A stretch of DNA of 53,681 nt from Alphaproteobacteria bacterium casp-alpha2 (GTDB lineage: Bacteria; Pseudomonadota; Alphaproteobacteria; Rhodospirillales; Casp-alpha2), in the NCBI GenBank assembly GCA_001510075.1, contig LFEN01000064.1, positions 1-53,681 on the forward strand, given 5' to 3'. The notes beneath the pieces are model-generated. The model worked only from the letters and a program-made list of their open reading frames with translations, was not told the DNA's origin and made no database searches. Shown in pieces: positions 8,804-18,482 of the stretch; within the stretch, counting starts at the first letter, position 1, and each line of letters starts with the position of its first letter. A program made the translations under genes and the position numbers.

Positions 8804-10099
8804 TTAATTTAGCGCGTCGAGCATTTCCTGCACGGTGATGAATTTTTTGCGCGGGTGGCTCCCTTGCGCATTACTGATTTCGGCGGCGTCAATTTTTTTC
8901 CATTCTTCGAGGCTGACAAAGCGGACGTTGTTATCTTGCAGGTGTTTTTTAAAAGCACCCCGCCCGGGCTTTTTGCCATGAACATCAGCCAAAATATGCC
9001 CGGCAACGGTTTTCCCGTCTGGCCGGTTGGACGATATCACCCCGGAAGGGCCGCGTTTGACCCAGCCAACTGCATAAAGGCCGTCATCGACGCGACCGTC
9101 ATCATTGGGAACAATCCCTTGCTTTTCATCGAACGGCGCACCTTCCAAAGCGCCGGACCGATAGCCGGTGGCGGTGACGACAAGGCCGCAGTTAATTTCA
9201 AAAAATTCCCCCGAACCGATGGCCTTTCCGTTTTCAACGGCAGTGCGTTCCAGCCGTATGCCTTCCACTTTTTCCCCGCCCAAAATTTCAACCGGAGACG
9301 CGTAAAATCCGAAATGAACCGTTTTTGGTTTATCGCCACGTGGCATTTCTGAATACTGGCGCAGCGTTTCCAGATTTCGCTCTTTCAGTCTTTTGTCTCG
9401 GTCGGGAAGATCGCCAGCGTCGGCCGGGATATGATCGGTGTCGATTGCCAGTTCGGCGTTTTCAAGATCGCCCATTTCTCGTAGTTCAACATTAGTGAAT
9501 TTGGCCTCAACGGGGCCACGGCGGCCAAATATGTGAACGTCTTTGATGGCTGATTTAAGGATGGCGTCTTCCGCATAATCGGGGATATCGGCCTCGGCCA
9601 ATTCCTTTTTTGTGCGGACCAGAAGCCGCGCCACATCAATGGCGACATTGCCGATGCCAATTACGGCGGCGGCGGCAACATTAAGGTCCGGGCCCAAGTC
9701 GATGAAATCGGGATGGCCGTTGTACCAACCGACAAAATCGGCGGACCCGTAAACGCCCGCCTTGTCTTGCCCGGGAATGCCGGGGTTCCTGTCCAGGGGG
9801 GCGCCAATGGCGAGAACCACGGCGTCATAGATTTCCCGGAGCGCCGCAAGGCTAATGTCGCGACCGACTTCGACATTGCCGAAATACCGGACTTTTTCGT
9901 TGTCGAGCGTTTTCGCGTATTTTTTAGTGATATTCTTGGTCGTTTGATGATCAGGCGCAACGCCGGCCCGAATCAAGCCGAACGGGGACGGCAGACGTTC
10001 GATGATATCGACGCTAATGTCTGCGCCTGAAGCAACGAGGGCATCCGCCGTATAAACGCCGGCTGGTCCTGAGCCAACAATTGCAACACTGACCGGCAT
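8804..10099 (-). CDS. FAD-dependent ferredoxin-NADP reductase, adrenodoxin-reductase type
   Basis: This 431-residue flavoprotein shuttles electrons between ferredoxin and NADP(H). The N-terminal FAD motif is VAIVGSGPAGVYTADAL (residues 5-21); the NADP-binding segment IGIGNVAIDVARLL lies near residue 150; a C-terminal GPSGVISSNRPDG segment matches the adrenodoxin reductase/FprA group. It lies 33 bases downstream of korB on the same strand, which suggests it handles the ferredoxin reduced by KorAB. Glutamate-synthase-like small subunits share the fold but are arranged differently. Confidence 0.92.
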   Translation of the reverse strand: MPVSVAIVGSGPAGVYTADALVASGADISVDIIERLPSPFGLIRAGVAPDHQTTKNITKKYAKTLDNEKVRYFGNVEVGRDISLAALREIYDAVVLAIGAPLDRNPGIPGQDKAGVYGSADFVGWYNGHPDFIDLGPDLNVAAAAVIGIGNVAIDVARLLVRTKKELAEADIPDYAEDAILKSAIKDVHIFGRRGPVEAKFTNVELREMGDLENAELAIDTDHIPADAGDLPDRDKRLKERNLETLRQYSEMPRGDKPKTVHFGFYASPVEILGGEKVEGIRLERTAVENGKAIGSGEFFEINCGLVVTATGYRSGALEGAPFDEKQGIVPNDDGRVDDGLYAVGWVKRGPSGVISSNRPDGKTVAGHILADVHGKKPGRGAFKKHLQDNNVRFVSLEEWKKIDAAEISNAQGSHPRKKFITVQEMLDALN

Positions 10100-10132
10100 G
10101 GAAATTCCTTTGAAACGCGCCGTATCTTGGTC

Positions 10133-11161
10133 TTAGCCGGTGACGGTCCAGGTGTGACCCCTGCGTAAAAGCTTGTTGATATCACCGCCGGGGTTATGGG
10201 CCTTGGCTTCGTCGAAGTGGTCTTTGACGCCGTCTTCATAGCTGGGCGTCGGGTAGCAATAAAGAACGCCGAGCGCCACCGGCATCGTGGGTGGTTCCAT
10301 CAGGGCCAGCATTCCGGCCAGCGCCCGGTTGGTTTCGTCGTGAACCAGGATGTCCTTTTCCTCAACCCCGTCCTCGCCGATGGTGACGGCTTCCAGTTCA
10401 AAAAATCCCGGCCGCACCCTGAGCCCGCGGGTTCTTTCCTTGCCGAAAATAAGCGGTTGCCCGTGTTCCAGGATAATTTGTGCCTCATCGGCGATGTCTT
10501 TGGCGGTGAAGTCGGCAAAGATATCGTTGTTGAAAACGATGCAGTTCTGGAAAATTTCGACGAAGGACGTGCCGTTGTGATCGTGGGCGCGCTTGAACAT
10601 TTCGCCCAGGTGTTTTTGCATGGTGTCGACGGAGCGCGCGACAAAGCGCCCCCCGGCGCCCAACGCCAGGGCGGCGGCGGAAACGGGGTTTTCGATTGAT
10701 CCCCAGGGCGTCGACGGTGAGCGCGTGCCGGCCCTGGATGCCGGTGAATACTGGCCTTTTGTCAGGCCGTAAATTTCGTTATTGAACAGCAGGACCTGCA
10801 AATTCACGTTGCGCCTGAGCACATGCAGCAGATGGTTGCCGCCGATGGACAGCGCATCGCCGTCGCCCGTGACCACCCAAACATCGAGATCGGGGTTGGC
10901 CAGCTTGATGCCGGTGCCAAACGCCGGCGCCCGGCCATGAATGGTATGAAATCCGTAGGTTGCCATGTAATAGGGGAACCTGGCGGCGCAGCCGATGCCG
11001 GATACGAAGACGGTATTTTCCCGCTTGGCCCCGATATCGGCCAGGGTCCGTTGCATGGCTTTCAAAATAGCGTAGTCCCCGCAACCGGGGCACCAGCGGA
11101 CCTCCTGGTCGGTAGCGAAGTCCTTGGGCGTCAATTCATTGACCGGTGTTACGATATTCAT
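10133..11161 (-). CDS. korB: 2-oxoglutarate:ferredoxin oxidoreductase, beta subunit
   Basis: This 342-residue subunit binds thiamine diphosphate and a [4Fe-4S] cluster. It shows WCPGCGDY (Cys24, Cys27), a further Cys58 in GIGCAARFPYY, and the thiamine motif GDGDALSIGGNH (99-110). The late cysteine in YCYPTPSYED probably completes the cluster. It overlaps korA by 4 bases. The two-subunit KorAB layout fits the aerobic-type enzymes described in actinobacteria and some proteobacteria. Specificity for 2-oxoglutarate over pyruvate is inferred from resemblance. Confidence 0.93.
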   Translation of the reverse strand: MNIVTPVNELTPKDFATDQEVRWCPGCGDYAILKAMQRTLADIGAKRENTVFVSGIGCAARFPYYMATYGFHTIHGRAPAFGTGIKLANPDLDVWVVTGDGDALSIGGNHLLHVLRRNVNLQVLLFNNEIYGLTKGQYSPASRAGTRSPSTPWGSIENPVSAAALALGAGGRFVARSVDTMQKHLGEMFKRAHDHNGTSFVEIFQNCIVFNNDIFADFTAKDIADEAQIILEHGQPLIFGKERTRGLRVRPGFFELEAVTIGEDGVEEKDILVHDETNRALAGMLALMEPPTMPVALGVLYCYPTPSYEDGVKDHFDEAKAHNPGGDINKLLRRGHTWTVTG

Positions 11162-13044
11162 GTCTGGGACTCCAGCCTTTCGCGGATGGCAGCTTCAATC
11201 TCGGAAATTTTGAAGGGTTGGCCTGAAACCTTCGACAAGCTGACGGCATCGATCAGGAATTTGTCCCGGATCAGGGTCACCAACTGGCCGGTGTTCAATT
11301 CCGGGACCAACACCTGATCAAACCCGGCCAGCAATTCTCCCAGGTTGGCGGCCATGGGCCAGATATGGCGAAGATGGATATGGGCGACATCGAGCCCGTC
11401 CCCGCGCACCGTGCTGACGGCCCGGTTGATGGCGCCGTAGGTGGAACCCCAGCCGACAACCGCCAATTTCCCCTGCGTGCCGCCTTCTTCGACGCCTTGG
11501 GGCGGGATGTCATTGGCGATGCCGTTGATTTTGGCGGCGCGCATGTCGGTCATGCGCTGATGATTGGCCGGGTCATAGGAAATATGCCCCGTATCATAGT
11601 CCTTCTCCAGCCCGCCGATGCGGTGTTCCAGGCCCGGCGTGCCCGGAATGGCCCACGGCCGGGCCAGGGTTTTTTCGTCCCTGAGGAACGGCTTGAAACC
11701 TTCCGGGTCGGTGCTGAACTGAACCGGCTTTTTCTCATACGTATCCATGTCCGGAATTCGCCATGGCTCGGCGGCGTTTCCGATGTAGCCATCGGTCATC
11801 AAAATGACCGGCGTCATGTATTTCGTCGACAACTGGATCGCCTCAATGGCGACGTCAAAACAATCCGCCGGGGAGCGGGCTGAAATTACCACCAGCGGAC
11901 TGTCGGCGTTGCGACCATACACCGCCTGATACAGGTCCGATTGTTCGGTTTTCGTCGGCAGGCCCGTGGACGGTCCGGCGCGTTGCGAATTGATAATGAG
12001 CAGCGGCAACTCGGCACTGATGGCGAGGCCCATGGCTTCCGTCTTGAGCGCGATGCCGGGGCCGGAACTGGACGTGACGCCCAAAGACCCGGCATAGGAC
12101 GCGCCAATGGCGGAACAGATGGCAGCGATTTCATCTTCCGCCTGGAATGTAAGAACATCATATTCCATCAAATTGGAAAGGATATGTAGGATCGGGGTCG
12201 CCGGCGTGATGGGGTAGGAACAGAACGTCATCTGCAATCCGATCAGATTGGCGCCGCAGACCAGCCCCCACGATAACGCCTCGGCACCGGTTACGGTGCG
12301 GTATTGCCCGGGTTCGATGTCGGCCTTGCCGATGGAAAACCCGTGGATGTCGTGCGGCATCTCGGCGGTTTCCCCAAAGGCGTGCCCGGCGTTGAGAGCG
12401 GTGATGTTGGCTTCAGCCAATTCCGGTTTCTTGACGAACTTTTCATTCAGCCAGTCAAGGGTCGGCTGGCGGTCGCGAGCATACATCCAATAGACGAAGC
12501 CCAGCGCCCACATGTTCTTGCACCGGAGCGATTCTTTCTTGCCGAGGTCCATGCTCTTCACGGCCTCCAGGGTCATCGCCGAAATATCAAGTTTGATCAC
12601 CCGGTAGGCGTCGAGTGTGCCGTCTTCAAGCGGGCTGGACTCGTAATGCGCCTTGTGCAGGTTGCGCTCGGTGAAGGTGCCGGTATCGACGACCACCAGC
12701 CCGCCGGGAAGCAATTCGGGCAACTCGACCTTTAATGCCGCCGGGTTCATCACCACGACCATGTCACAGGCATCGCCGGGCGTCTGGATGGTGTCGTCGC
12801 CAAAATTAATCTGAAAGGCGGATACGCCGAAGGTGGTCCCCGCCGGGGCCCTGATTTCGGCTGGAAAATCCGGGAAAGTGGCGAGATCGTTTCCGGAAAG
12901 CGCTGTCGACTGGGTGAACTGGCTGCCGGCGAACTGCATGCCGTCACCGGAATCGCCGGCAAAGCGAACGACGGCGGACCCCAATTGGTCACGCCGCACC
13001 GCTCCGCCGGGCGGAGGTTTGTTTTCTGTTGCTACCCTTGGCAT
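11158..13044 (-). CDS. korA: 2-oxoglutarate:ferredoxin oxidoreductase, fused gamma-alpha subunit
   Basis: At 628 residues this is a fusion. The first about 190 residues form the gamma-type domain (VVRFAGDSGDGMQFAG near residue 25, then PDFPAEIRAPAGTTFGV), and the rest is the alpha subunit, with the SYPITPATPI segment near residue 270 and a C-terminal transketolase-like domain. With KorB it oxidatively decarboxylates 2-oxoglutarate to succinyl-CoA and reduces ferredoxin. It is the first gene of a four-gene minus-strand operon. No separate delta (ferredoxin) subunit gene is nearby. Confidence 0.93.
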   Translation of the reverse strand: MPRVATENKPPPGGAVRRDQLGSAVVRFAGDSGDGMQFAGSQFTQSTALSGNDLATFPDFPAEIRAPAGTTFGVSAFQINFGDDTIQTPGDACDMVVVMNPAALKVELPELLPGGLVVVDTGTFTERNLHKAHYESSPLEDGTLDAYRVIKLDISAMTLEAVKSMDLGKKESLRCKNMWALGFVYWMYARDRQPTLDWLNEKFVKKPELAEANITALNAGHAFGETAEMPHDIHGFSIGKADIEPGQYRTVTGAEALSWGLVCGANLIGLQMTFCSYPITPATPILHILSNLMEYDVLTFQAEDEIAAICSAIGASYAGSLGVTSSSGPGIALKTEAMGLAISAELPLLIINSQRAGPSTGLPTKTEQSDLYQAVYGRNADSPLVVISARSPADCFDVAIEAIQLSTKYMTPVILMTDGYIGNAAEPWRIPDMDTYEKKPVQFSTDPEGFKPFLRDEKTLARPWAIPGTPGLEHRIGGLEKDYDTGHISYDPANHQRMTDMRAAKINGIANDIPPQGVEEGGTQGKLAVVGWGSTYGAINRAVSTVRGDGLDVAHIHLRHIWPMAANLGELLAGFDQVLVPELNTGQLVTLIRDKFLIDAVSLSKVSGQPFKISEIEAAIRERLESQT

Positions 13045-13220
13045 GGTCTTCTTACCAGGATGTCACCCTATTATATGGGGTCAGCGCTTGCCTTGCGTGG
13101 GCCGGCACATCATAAGAAGGTATCTCACCGGCCCATTTATTATATTTCTACTATCGGGCCGACTTCACAACTCTTTATCACATTAAAATGAACTTATTCT
13201 GACGTGGGCGAGAAAACCGT

Positions 13221-14564
13221 ATGAATGACGAAAAACAGAATCTGGACCTTCTCGATAGCCTGATCGGCATGGCCAGCAAGGCGGGCGCGGACGCTGCGGA
13301 CGCTGTTTTTGTTGAAGGCGTGTCACTGTCCCTGGGCGTCAGGCTCGGCAAACAGGAGCATCTGGAACGCTCGGAAGGTGCGGACATCGGCCTCAGGGTT
13401 TTTGTCGGCCAACGCCAATCCATTGTTTCGTCTTCGGACACGTCCGACGACGCCTTGCAGGAGCTGGTTGAGCGCGCCATCGCCATGGCCCGCTCGGTGC
13501 CGGAAGATGAATTCACCGGCCTTGCCGATCCCAGTCAGTTGGCGACGGAATTCCCCGATCTGGAAATCTGCGACGATGAAGAACCTGCTACCGAGACCTT
13601 GAACGACAGAGCCAAGCGTGCGGAAGAGGCAGCCTTGGCGGTTCCCGGCATCACCAATTCGGAAGGCGCAAACGCAAGCTGGGGCTTTTCCAGGATGGCC
13701 GTCGCCGCCAGTAACGGGTTTGCCCGCGCAAGGTCCGGGTCGCGTCATTCGATCAGCGCCTCCGTTCTGGCAGGCACTGGCACCGAGATGGAGCGCGATT
13801 ATGATTATGCCAGCACGGTCTACGGCGAAGACCTGACAAGCCCGGAAGACATCGGCCGCTCCGCCGGGGAAAAAACCATCCGCCGGCTGAACGCACGAAA
13901 AGCCCAAACGGCATCGGTGCCGGTTCTCTATGATCCCAGAGTGGCCAATTCCCTGGTCGGCCACTTGGCCAGTGCGATCAATGGCAGTTCTGTTGCCAGG
14001 GGCACGACTTTCCTGAAAGACAAGCTCACGGAAAAGATATTTACGGACGCCGTCACCATTGTTGACGACCCGCGCCTGCGCCGGGGCTTGCGGTCTAAAT
14101 CCTTCGACGCCGAGGGCGTCGCAACGCAACGCCGCGAGATCATCAAGGACGGGGTTTTGACGACCTGGATTCTCGATCTGCGCTCGGCCCGGCAATTGGC
14201 GCTGGGGACGACCGGGCATGCGTCCCGGGGAACGTCTTCGCCACCATCGCCCTCGACCACGAACCTTTACATGCAAGCCGGCTCGCTTAGCCCTGAGGAA
14301 TTGATGGCCGATATCAAAGACGGCCTCTACATTACTGAATTAATGGGAATGGGGGTCAATGGGGTTACCGGTGATTACAGCCGGGGTGCCAGCGGGTTCT
14401 GGATTGAAAACGGAACGTTGGCGTATCCTGTCAACGAAGTCACCATTGCCGGGAATTTGACCGACATGTTCGCCCATAGTACCGCCGCCGACGACCTGGA
14501 ATTCCGTTATGGAACCAACGCACCGACTCTCCGGGTCGACGGGATGACCGTTGCCGGACGCTAG
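13221..14564 (+). CDS. tldE: metalloprotease partner subunit TldE (PmbA)
   Basis: TldE/PmbA is the non-zinc half of the TldD/TldE protease. This 447-residue protein has the family's C-terminal stretch GVNGVTGDYSRGASGFWIENG (about residues 379-399) but no HExxxH motif, which distinguishes it from TldD at 4142-5572. The start ATG 13221 is preceded by a GAGAAAA sequence. It heads the plus-strand series leading into lipid A genes, with about 40-100 bases before msbA depending on the start used there. PmbA next to Kdo/lipid A genes is common in Alphaproteobacteria. Confidence 0.93.
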   Translation: MNDEKQNLDLLDSLIGMASKAGADAADAVFVEGVSLSLGVRLGKQEHLERSEGADIGLRVFVGQRQSIVSSSDTSDDALQELVERAIAMARSVPEDEFTGLADPSQLATEFPDLEICDDEEPATETLNDRAKRAEEAALAVPGITNSEGANASWGFSRMAVAASNGFARARSGSRHSISASVLAGTGTEMERDYDYASTVYGEDLTSPEDIGRSAGEKTIRRLNARKAQTASVPVLYDPRVANSLVGHLASAINGSSVARGTTFLKDKLTEKIFTDAVTIVDDPRLRRGLRSKSFDAEGVATQRREIIKDGVLTTWILDLRSARQLALGTTGHASRGTSSPPSPSTTNLYMQAGSLSPEELMADIKDGLYITELMGMGVNGVTGDYSRGASGFWIENGTLAYPVNEVTIAGNLTDMFAHSTAADDLEFRYGTNAPTLRVDGMTVAGR

Positions 14565-14602
14565 GATGGCGCTAAGATATTGGCAAACATTGGCTTTTGG
14601 GC

Positions 14603-16456
14603 ATGTGGCGTGTTATTGTCCCGAACGTCAAGCACGGGTTGCAGGCCTTGAACGATCTAACTGAAAATATGCCGCACCGCAACGTTTCCACTATTGCCTT
14701 GATGCGCCGTCTGTGGCGCGAAAGCATCCGTCATTATTTCGGTTGGCTGATGTTGGCGCTGTGCTGCATGGCGCTGATGGCCGCGACAACGGCGTTTACC
14801 GCCTGGTTGATGGAGCCGGTGGTCAATGAGGTGTTCATCGCCGAGAAAAAAGATATTTTGTGGCCGCTGGGCTTGTTGGTGTTTGCCACCTTCACGGTCA
14901 AAGGCTTGGCCAATTTTTCTCAGTCGATGCTGATGAGCTTCGTCGGGCTTCGCATCATCGCCGATACCCAGAACCGGCTGTTCGCCCATCTGGCGCGCCT
15001 GGAGCTGGGTTTTTTCCATAATAATTCCACCGGCGGCCTAATTTCGCGCTTCATGGTCGATATCAACCAGATGCGCGTTGCCGTGTCGAATGCGTTGACC
15101 GGGTTTGGCAAGGATTTGTTGTCCCTGATTGCCCTGATTGGCGTGATGTTCGCCAAGGACTGGCAATTGGCGGCCATTTCGATTTTCATTTTTCCGCTGG
15201 CGGCCATGCCCATTCTCCGGCTGGGCCGGCGCATGCGCAAAGTCACCGCCAATACGCAACACGAAATGGGCCTGTTCACGACCCTGCTGGAACAGACCTT
15301 CCAGGGCATCCGGGTGGTCAAGGCTTATGGCATGGAGGGGTACGAAAAAAGCCGCATCGGCGATGTCGTTGAGCGAATTTTCGGCCTCAATATGAAATCC
15401 GCCCGCACACGGGCGATGTCCAGCCCGATCATGGAAACCTTGGGGGGGGTGGCGGTGGCGGTGGTTATTATTTACGGTGGCCACCGCGTCATCGAAGGCG
15501 CGACGACGTCAGGCGCGTTCTTCGCTTTTATCACCGCCCTGTTGCTGGCCTATGAACCGATGAAGCGGCTGGCCAACCTCAATGCCAGCCTGCAGGAAGG
15601 TCTGGCGGGGGCGCAACGTCTGTTTCAGCTTCTGGATACGGAGCCGATGATCAAAGAAAAGCCGGATGCGGTTGATCTTGGTGTCGTCGAGGGACGGATC
15701 CAACTGGACAATGTCCAGTTCAGTTATACATCCGCCAAATCGGCGCTCGACGGGATCAGCCTGGAAGTACCGGCCGGAAAACGGATCGCCCTGGTCGGTG
15801 CGTCCGGGGCGGGAAAATCGACGATTCTCAACCTGATCCCCCGTTTTTATGATGTTGATGAGGGCAGCGTCACTGTCGACGGCACCGATGTTCGTGACGT
15901 TACCTTTGCCTCGCTTTATGCCAACGTCGCCCTGGTCAGTCAGGAAATCACCTTGTTCGACGATACCGTGCGCGCCAACATCGCCTATGGCCGGGCCGGC
16001 GCCGAAGAAGATGATATTATCGACGCCGCCCGGAACGCCGCCGCCCATGACTTCATTATCGAACTTCCCGACGGCTATGACACCATGGTCGGCGAACAGG
16101 GCATACGGCTTTCCGGTGGCCAGCGACAGCGATTGGCGATTGCCCGGGCGATGTTGAAAAACGCCCCGGTGTTGCTGTTGGACGAGGCGACATCGGCGCT
16201 TGATACGGAATCCGAGCGCCAGGTGCAAGCCGCGCTCGACAAGCTCATGCAGGGGCGCACGACGTTGGTCATCGCGCACCGGCTGTCCACCGTGACCGGC
16301 GCCGATCTTATTTACGTCATCGACCAAGGACGGGTGACAGAGCAGGGAACGCACGCTGAATTGATTGCCTGTGGCGGAGCCTATCAACGGCTTTATAATC
16401 TGCAATTCGCCGAAGAAGAATTGGCCGGCGATGCGGCGCAGGCTCAGGAAGCCTGA
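14603..16456 (+). CDS. msbA: lipid A export ABC transporter MsbA
   Basis: This is a half-transporter of about 617 residues with six N-terminal membrane segments and one ATPase domain, expected to flip lipid A-core across the inner membrane. The Walker A motif GASGAGKST, signature LSGGQRQRLAI and Walker B VLLLDEATSAL are all intact (about residues 390-535). The start is uncertain: TTG 14597, ATG 14603 or ATG 14669; none has a good ribosome site, and ATG 14669 gives the family's usual short N-terminus. MsbA rather than a drug exporter is inferred from the following waaA-lpxK genes. Confidence 0.9.
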   Translation: MWRVIVPNVKHGLQALNDLTENMPHRNVSTIALMRRLWRESIRHYFGWLMLALCCMALMAATTAFTAWLMEPVVNEVFIAEKKDILWPLGLLVFATFTVKGLANFSQSMLMSFVGLRIIADTQNRLFAHLARLELGFFHNNSTGGLISRFMVDINQMRVAVSNALTGFGKDLLSLIALIGVMFAKDWQLAAISIFIFPLAAMPILRLGRRMRKVTANTQHEMGLFTTLLEQTFQGIRVVKAYGMEGYEKSRIGDVVERIFGLNMKSARTRAMSSPIMETLGGVAVAVVIIYGGHRVIEGATTSGAFFAFITALLLAYEPMKRLANLNASLQEGLAGAQRLFQLLDTEPMIKEKPDAVDLGVVEGRIQLDNVQFSYTSAKSALDGISLEVPAGKRIALVGASGAGKSTILNLIPRFYDVDEGSVTVDGTDVRDVTFASLYANVALVSQEITLFDDTVRANIAYGRAGAEEDDIIDAARNAAAHDFIIELPDGYDTMVGEQGIRLSGGQRQRLAIARAMLKNAPVLLLDEATSALDTESERQVQAALDKLMQGRTTLVIAHRLSTVTGADLIYVIDQGRVTEQGTHAELIACGGAYQRLYNLQFAEEELAGDAAQAQEA

Positions 16457-16479
16457 GAAATTATCGGGGGCTCCTCACC

Positions 16480-17190
16480 GTGAGGCCATTGAAGCGAATC
16501 CTTAAATCGGAAATCGTTCGCAGGTTTTTTTGTTTCCTGGCGTCTCTGTATATCCGTCTGGCTTTTCACAGCGGTCGATGGAGCGTGGTCGGCGGCGAAA
16601 TTCCAAAACGGTTTTGGGACGAGGGCAAGCCCTTTATCCTGGGCTTTTGGCACGGCAGGCTGTTGATGATGCCCTATTGCTGGGATCCGAAAAAAACCAT
16701 CCATATGCTGATATCCCAGCACCGGGACGGCCAGCTTATCGCGCGCACCGTCGGACATTTTGGCATCAAAACAGCAGCCGGCTCATCGACCCGGGGCGGC
16801 GCGCAGGCGCTGCGCACCATGGTCAAGGCCTTGGGGCGGGGAGAATACGTCGGCATCACCCCGGACGGCCCCCGCGGCCCCCGCATGCGGGCCAGCGAAG
16901 GCGTCGTCAGCGTCGCCAGACTTTCCGGCGTGCCGGTTATCCCCGCCGCCTTTGGCTGCAATCGGGGACGGGTTATTTCCTCCTGGGACCGGTTTCTAAT
17001 CGCCTGGCCTTTCACCCGTGGCGTGATCGTTTGGGGTGAGCCCGTCATGGTGGACCGGGCCGCCGATGCGTCTGCCCAGGAAACCGCCCGTCAGCAAATC
17101 GAAGACGGCCTGAATGCGGTTACCGCCGAAGCCGATCGGCTTTCCGCACGCTCTCCGGTGAAACCCGCCGAAGAAGGGGGTGGACGGTGA
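16480..17190 (+). CDS. DUF374 lysophospholipid acyltransferase-like protein
   Basis: A 236-residue member of the DUF374 family, related to glycerolipid acyltransferases. The FWHGRLLMMPY segment (about residues 57-67) carries the catalytic-type histidine, and the DGPRGP motif lies near residue 130. A short hydrophobic N-terminus suggests membrane association. It lies 23 bases after msbA and overlaps waaA by 4 bases, so it is part of the lipid A operon. In some Alphaproteobacteria genes of this type are reported to act in lipid A/Kdo assembly; the exact acceptor here is unknown. Confidence 0.9.
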   Translation: MRPLKRILKSEIVRRFFCFLASLYIRLAFHSGRWSVVGGEIPKRFWDEGKPFILGFWHGRLLMMPYCWDPKKTIHMLISQHRDGQLIARTVGHFGIKTAAGSSTRGGAQALRTMVKALGRGEYVGITPDGPRGPRMRASEGVVSVARLSGVPVIPAAFGCNRGRVISSWDRFLIAWPFTRGVIVWGEPVMVDRAADASAQETARQQIEDGLNAVTAEADRLSARSPVKPAEEGGGR

Positions 17191-18482
17191 TATTATCCCT
17201 TTACCGCATACTTTCCGGCTTGGGAGGGCCCTTCATCGGCGTCTATCTGGGATTGCGCAAAGCGCGCGGCAAGGAAGACCGGGAACGATTCGGCGAACGT
17301 TCCGGCCATCCCGGTCGTGACCGCCCCGATGGCCCCCTGGTTTGGGTGCACGCCGCCAGCGTCGGCGAGTCGCTTTCCCTGTTGCCGCTGATCGGGCGGC
17401 TGGTTTCCGAGCGGCCCGGCCTTAATATTCTGGTGACGACGGGCACGGTGACGTCGGCCGGGTTGCTCGCCGAACGGCTTCCGGTGGGCGCGTTTCACCA
17501 ATACATTCCCGTTGACCGGGTTTCTTACGTCAGGCGGTTTCTGGATCATTGGCGCCCGGACCTGGTGTTGTGGGCGGAATCGGAATTCTGGCCCAACCTT
17601 ATTTACGAGACGACGCGGCGCGGTGTCCCCATGGTTCTTGTCAATGGACGGATATCGGCCCGCTCGCTTTCCGGCTGGCAGCGTTTCGGCGGTTTTATCG
17701 GGCAACTTTTGAGCAAGTTTTCCCTTTGCCTGGGCCAGACCGAGGTCGATGCGCAACGCCTGCGCCAGCTTGGGGCGGAAGGGGCGAAATATGTCGGCAA
17801 CTTGAAATTCGCCGCCCCCCCGCTTCCCGCCGATGCCGACATGCTGGCTAAATTTGAGTATGCCCTGGAAGGCCGGCCCCGGTGGCTGGCGGCCAGCACC
17901 CACGTCGGCGAAGAGAAATTGGTCGGGCAAATTCATCAACGACTGAAAGCCAATCATGCCGGGTTGCTGACGATCATCGTTCCCCGCCATCCCGACCGGG
18001 GCGAAGACATCGCGGCCCTGCTGCGCGATCAAGGGTTAAGCGTTGCCCGCCGCTCCCAAGGGGATGCACTCGGCGCCGATACGGACATTTACCTGGCCGA
18101 TACCTTAGGCGAACTCGGCCTCTTTTATCGCTTGGCGGGGATCGCCTTTATGGGAAAATCTTTGGTTCCTCTGGGCGGGCAAAACCCGCTGGAAGCGGCC
18201 AGGCTTGACTGCGCCATCATCCACGGCCCGCATATGATGAATTTCGAGGATGTCACCGAAGGCTTGCGCCACACCTATGGGGCGGAGGAAGTGCTGGATG
18301 AGAAAGGCCTGGAAGCGGCCATCGCCCGGTTGCTGGACAACCCGGTGGAACGCGACCGCATGGCCGCCGCCGCCGGTGAGGTCGCAATGGCCGAAGCCGG
18401 GGTGCTGAGCGCCGTGACGGCGGAACTAAAGCCGTATCTTGATGGTTTATCGAGGGAGGCCCTCCCCCGTGCGCGCGCCTGA
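17187..18482 (+). CDS. waaA: 3-deoxy-D-manno-octulosonic acid transferase
   Basis: WaaA (KdtA) transfers Kdo from CMP-Kdo to lipid IVA at the inner face of the cytoplasmic membrane. The 431-residue protein has a short membrane-anchoring N-terminus, the catalytic VHAASVGE segment (about residues 53-60), and the C-terminal domain stretch ending in LVPLGGQNPLEAA, typical of the GT30 family. Its ATG overlaps the DUF374 gene by 4 bases and its end overlaps the likely lpxK start by 14 bases, so translation is probably coupled through all three. Confidence 0.95.
   Translation: MILSLYRILSGLGGPFIGVYLGLRKARGKEDRERFGERSGHPGRDRPDGPLVWVHAASVGESLSLLPLIGRLVSERPGLNILVTTGTVTSAGLLAERLPVGAFHQYIPVDRVSYVRRFLDHWRPDLVLWAESEFWPNLIYETTRRGVPMVLVNGRISARSLSGWQRFGGFIGQLLSKFSLCLGQTEVDAQRLRQLGAEGAKYVGNLKFAAPPLPADADMLAKFEYALEGRPRWLAASTHVGEEKLVGQIHQRLKANHAGLLTIIVPRHPDRGEDIAALLRDQGLSVARRSQGDALGADTDIYLADTLGELGLFYRLAGIAFMGKSLVPLGGQNPLEAARLDCAIIHGPHMMNFEDVTEGLRHTYGAEEVLDEKGLEAAIARLLDNPVERDRMAAAAGEVAMAEAGVLSAVTAELKPYLDGLSREALPRARA

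Noticed and set aside
13323-14276. Minus-strand frame of 317 residues inside tldE
   Set aside because: Antisense of a well recognised protease gene, with arginine/glycine-rich random-looking sequence.
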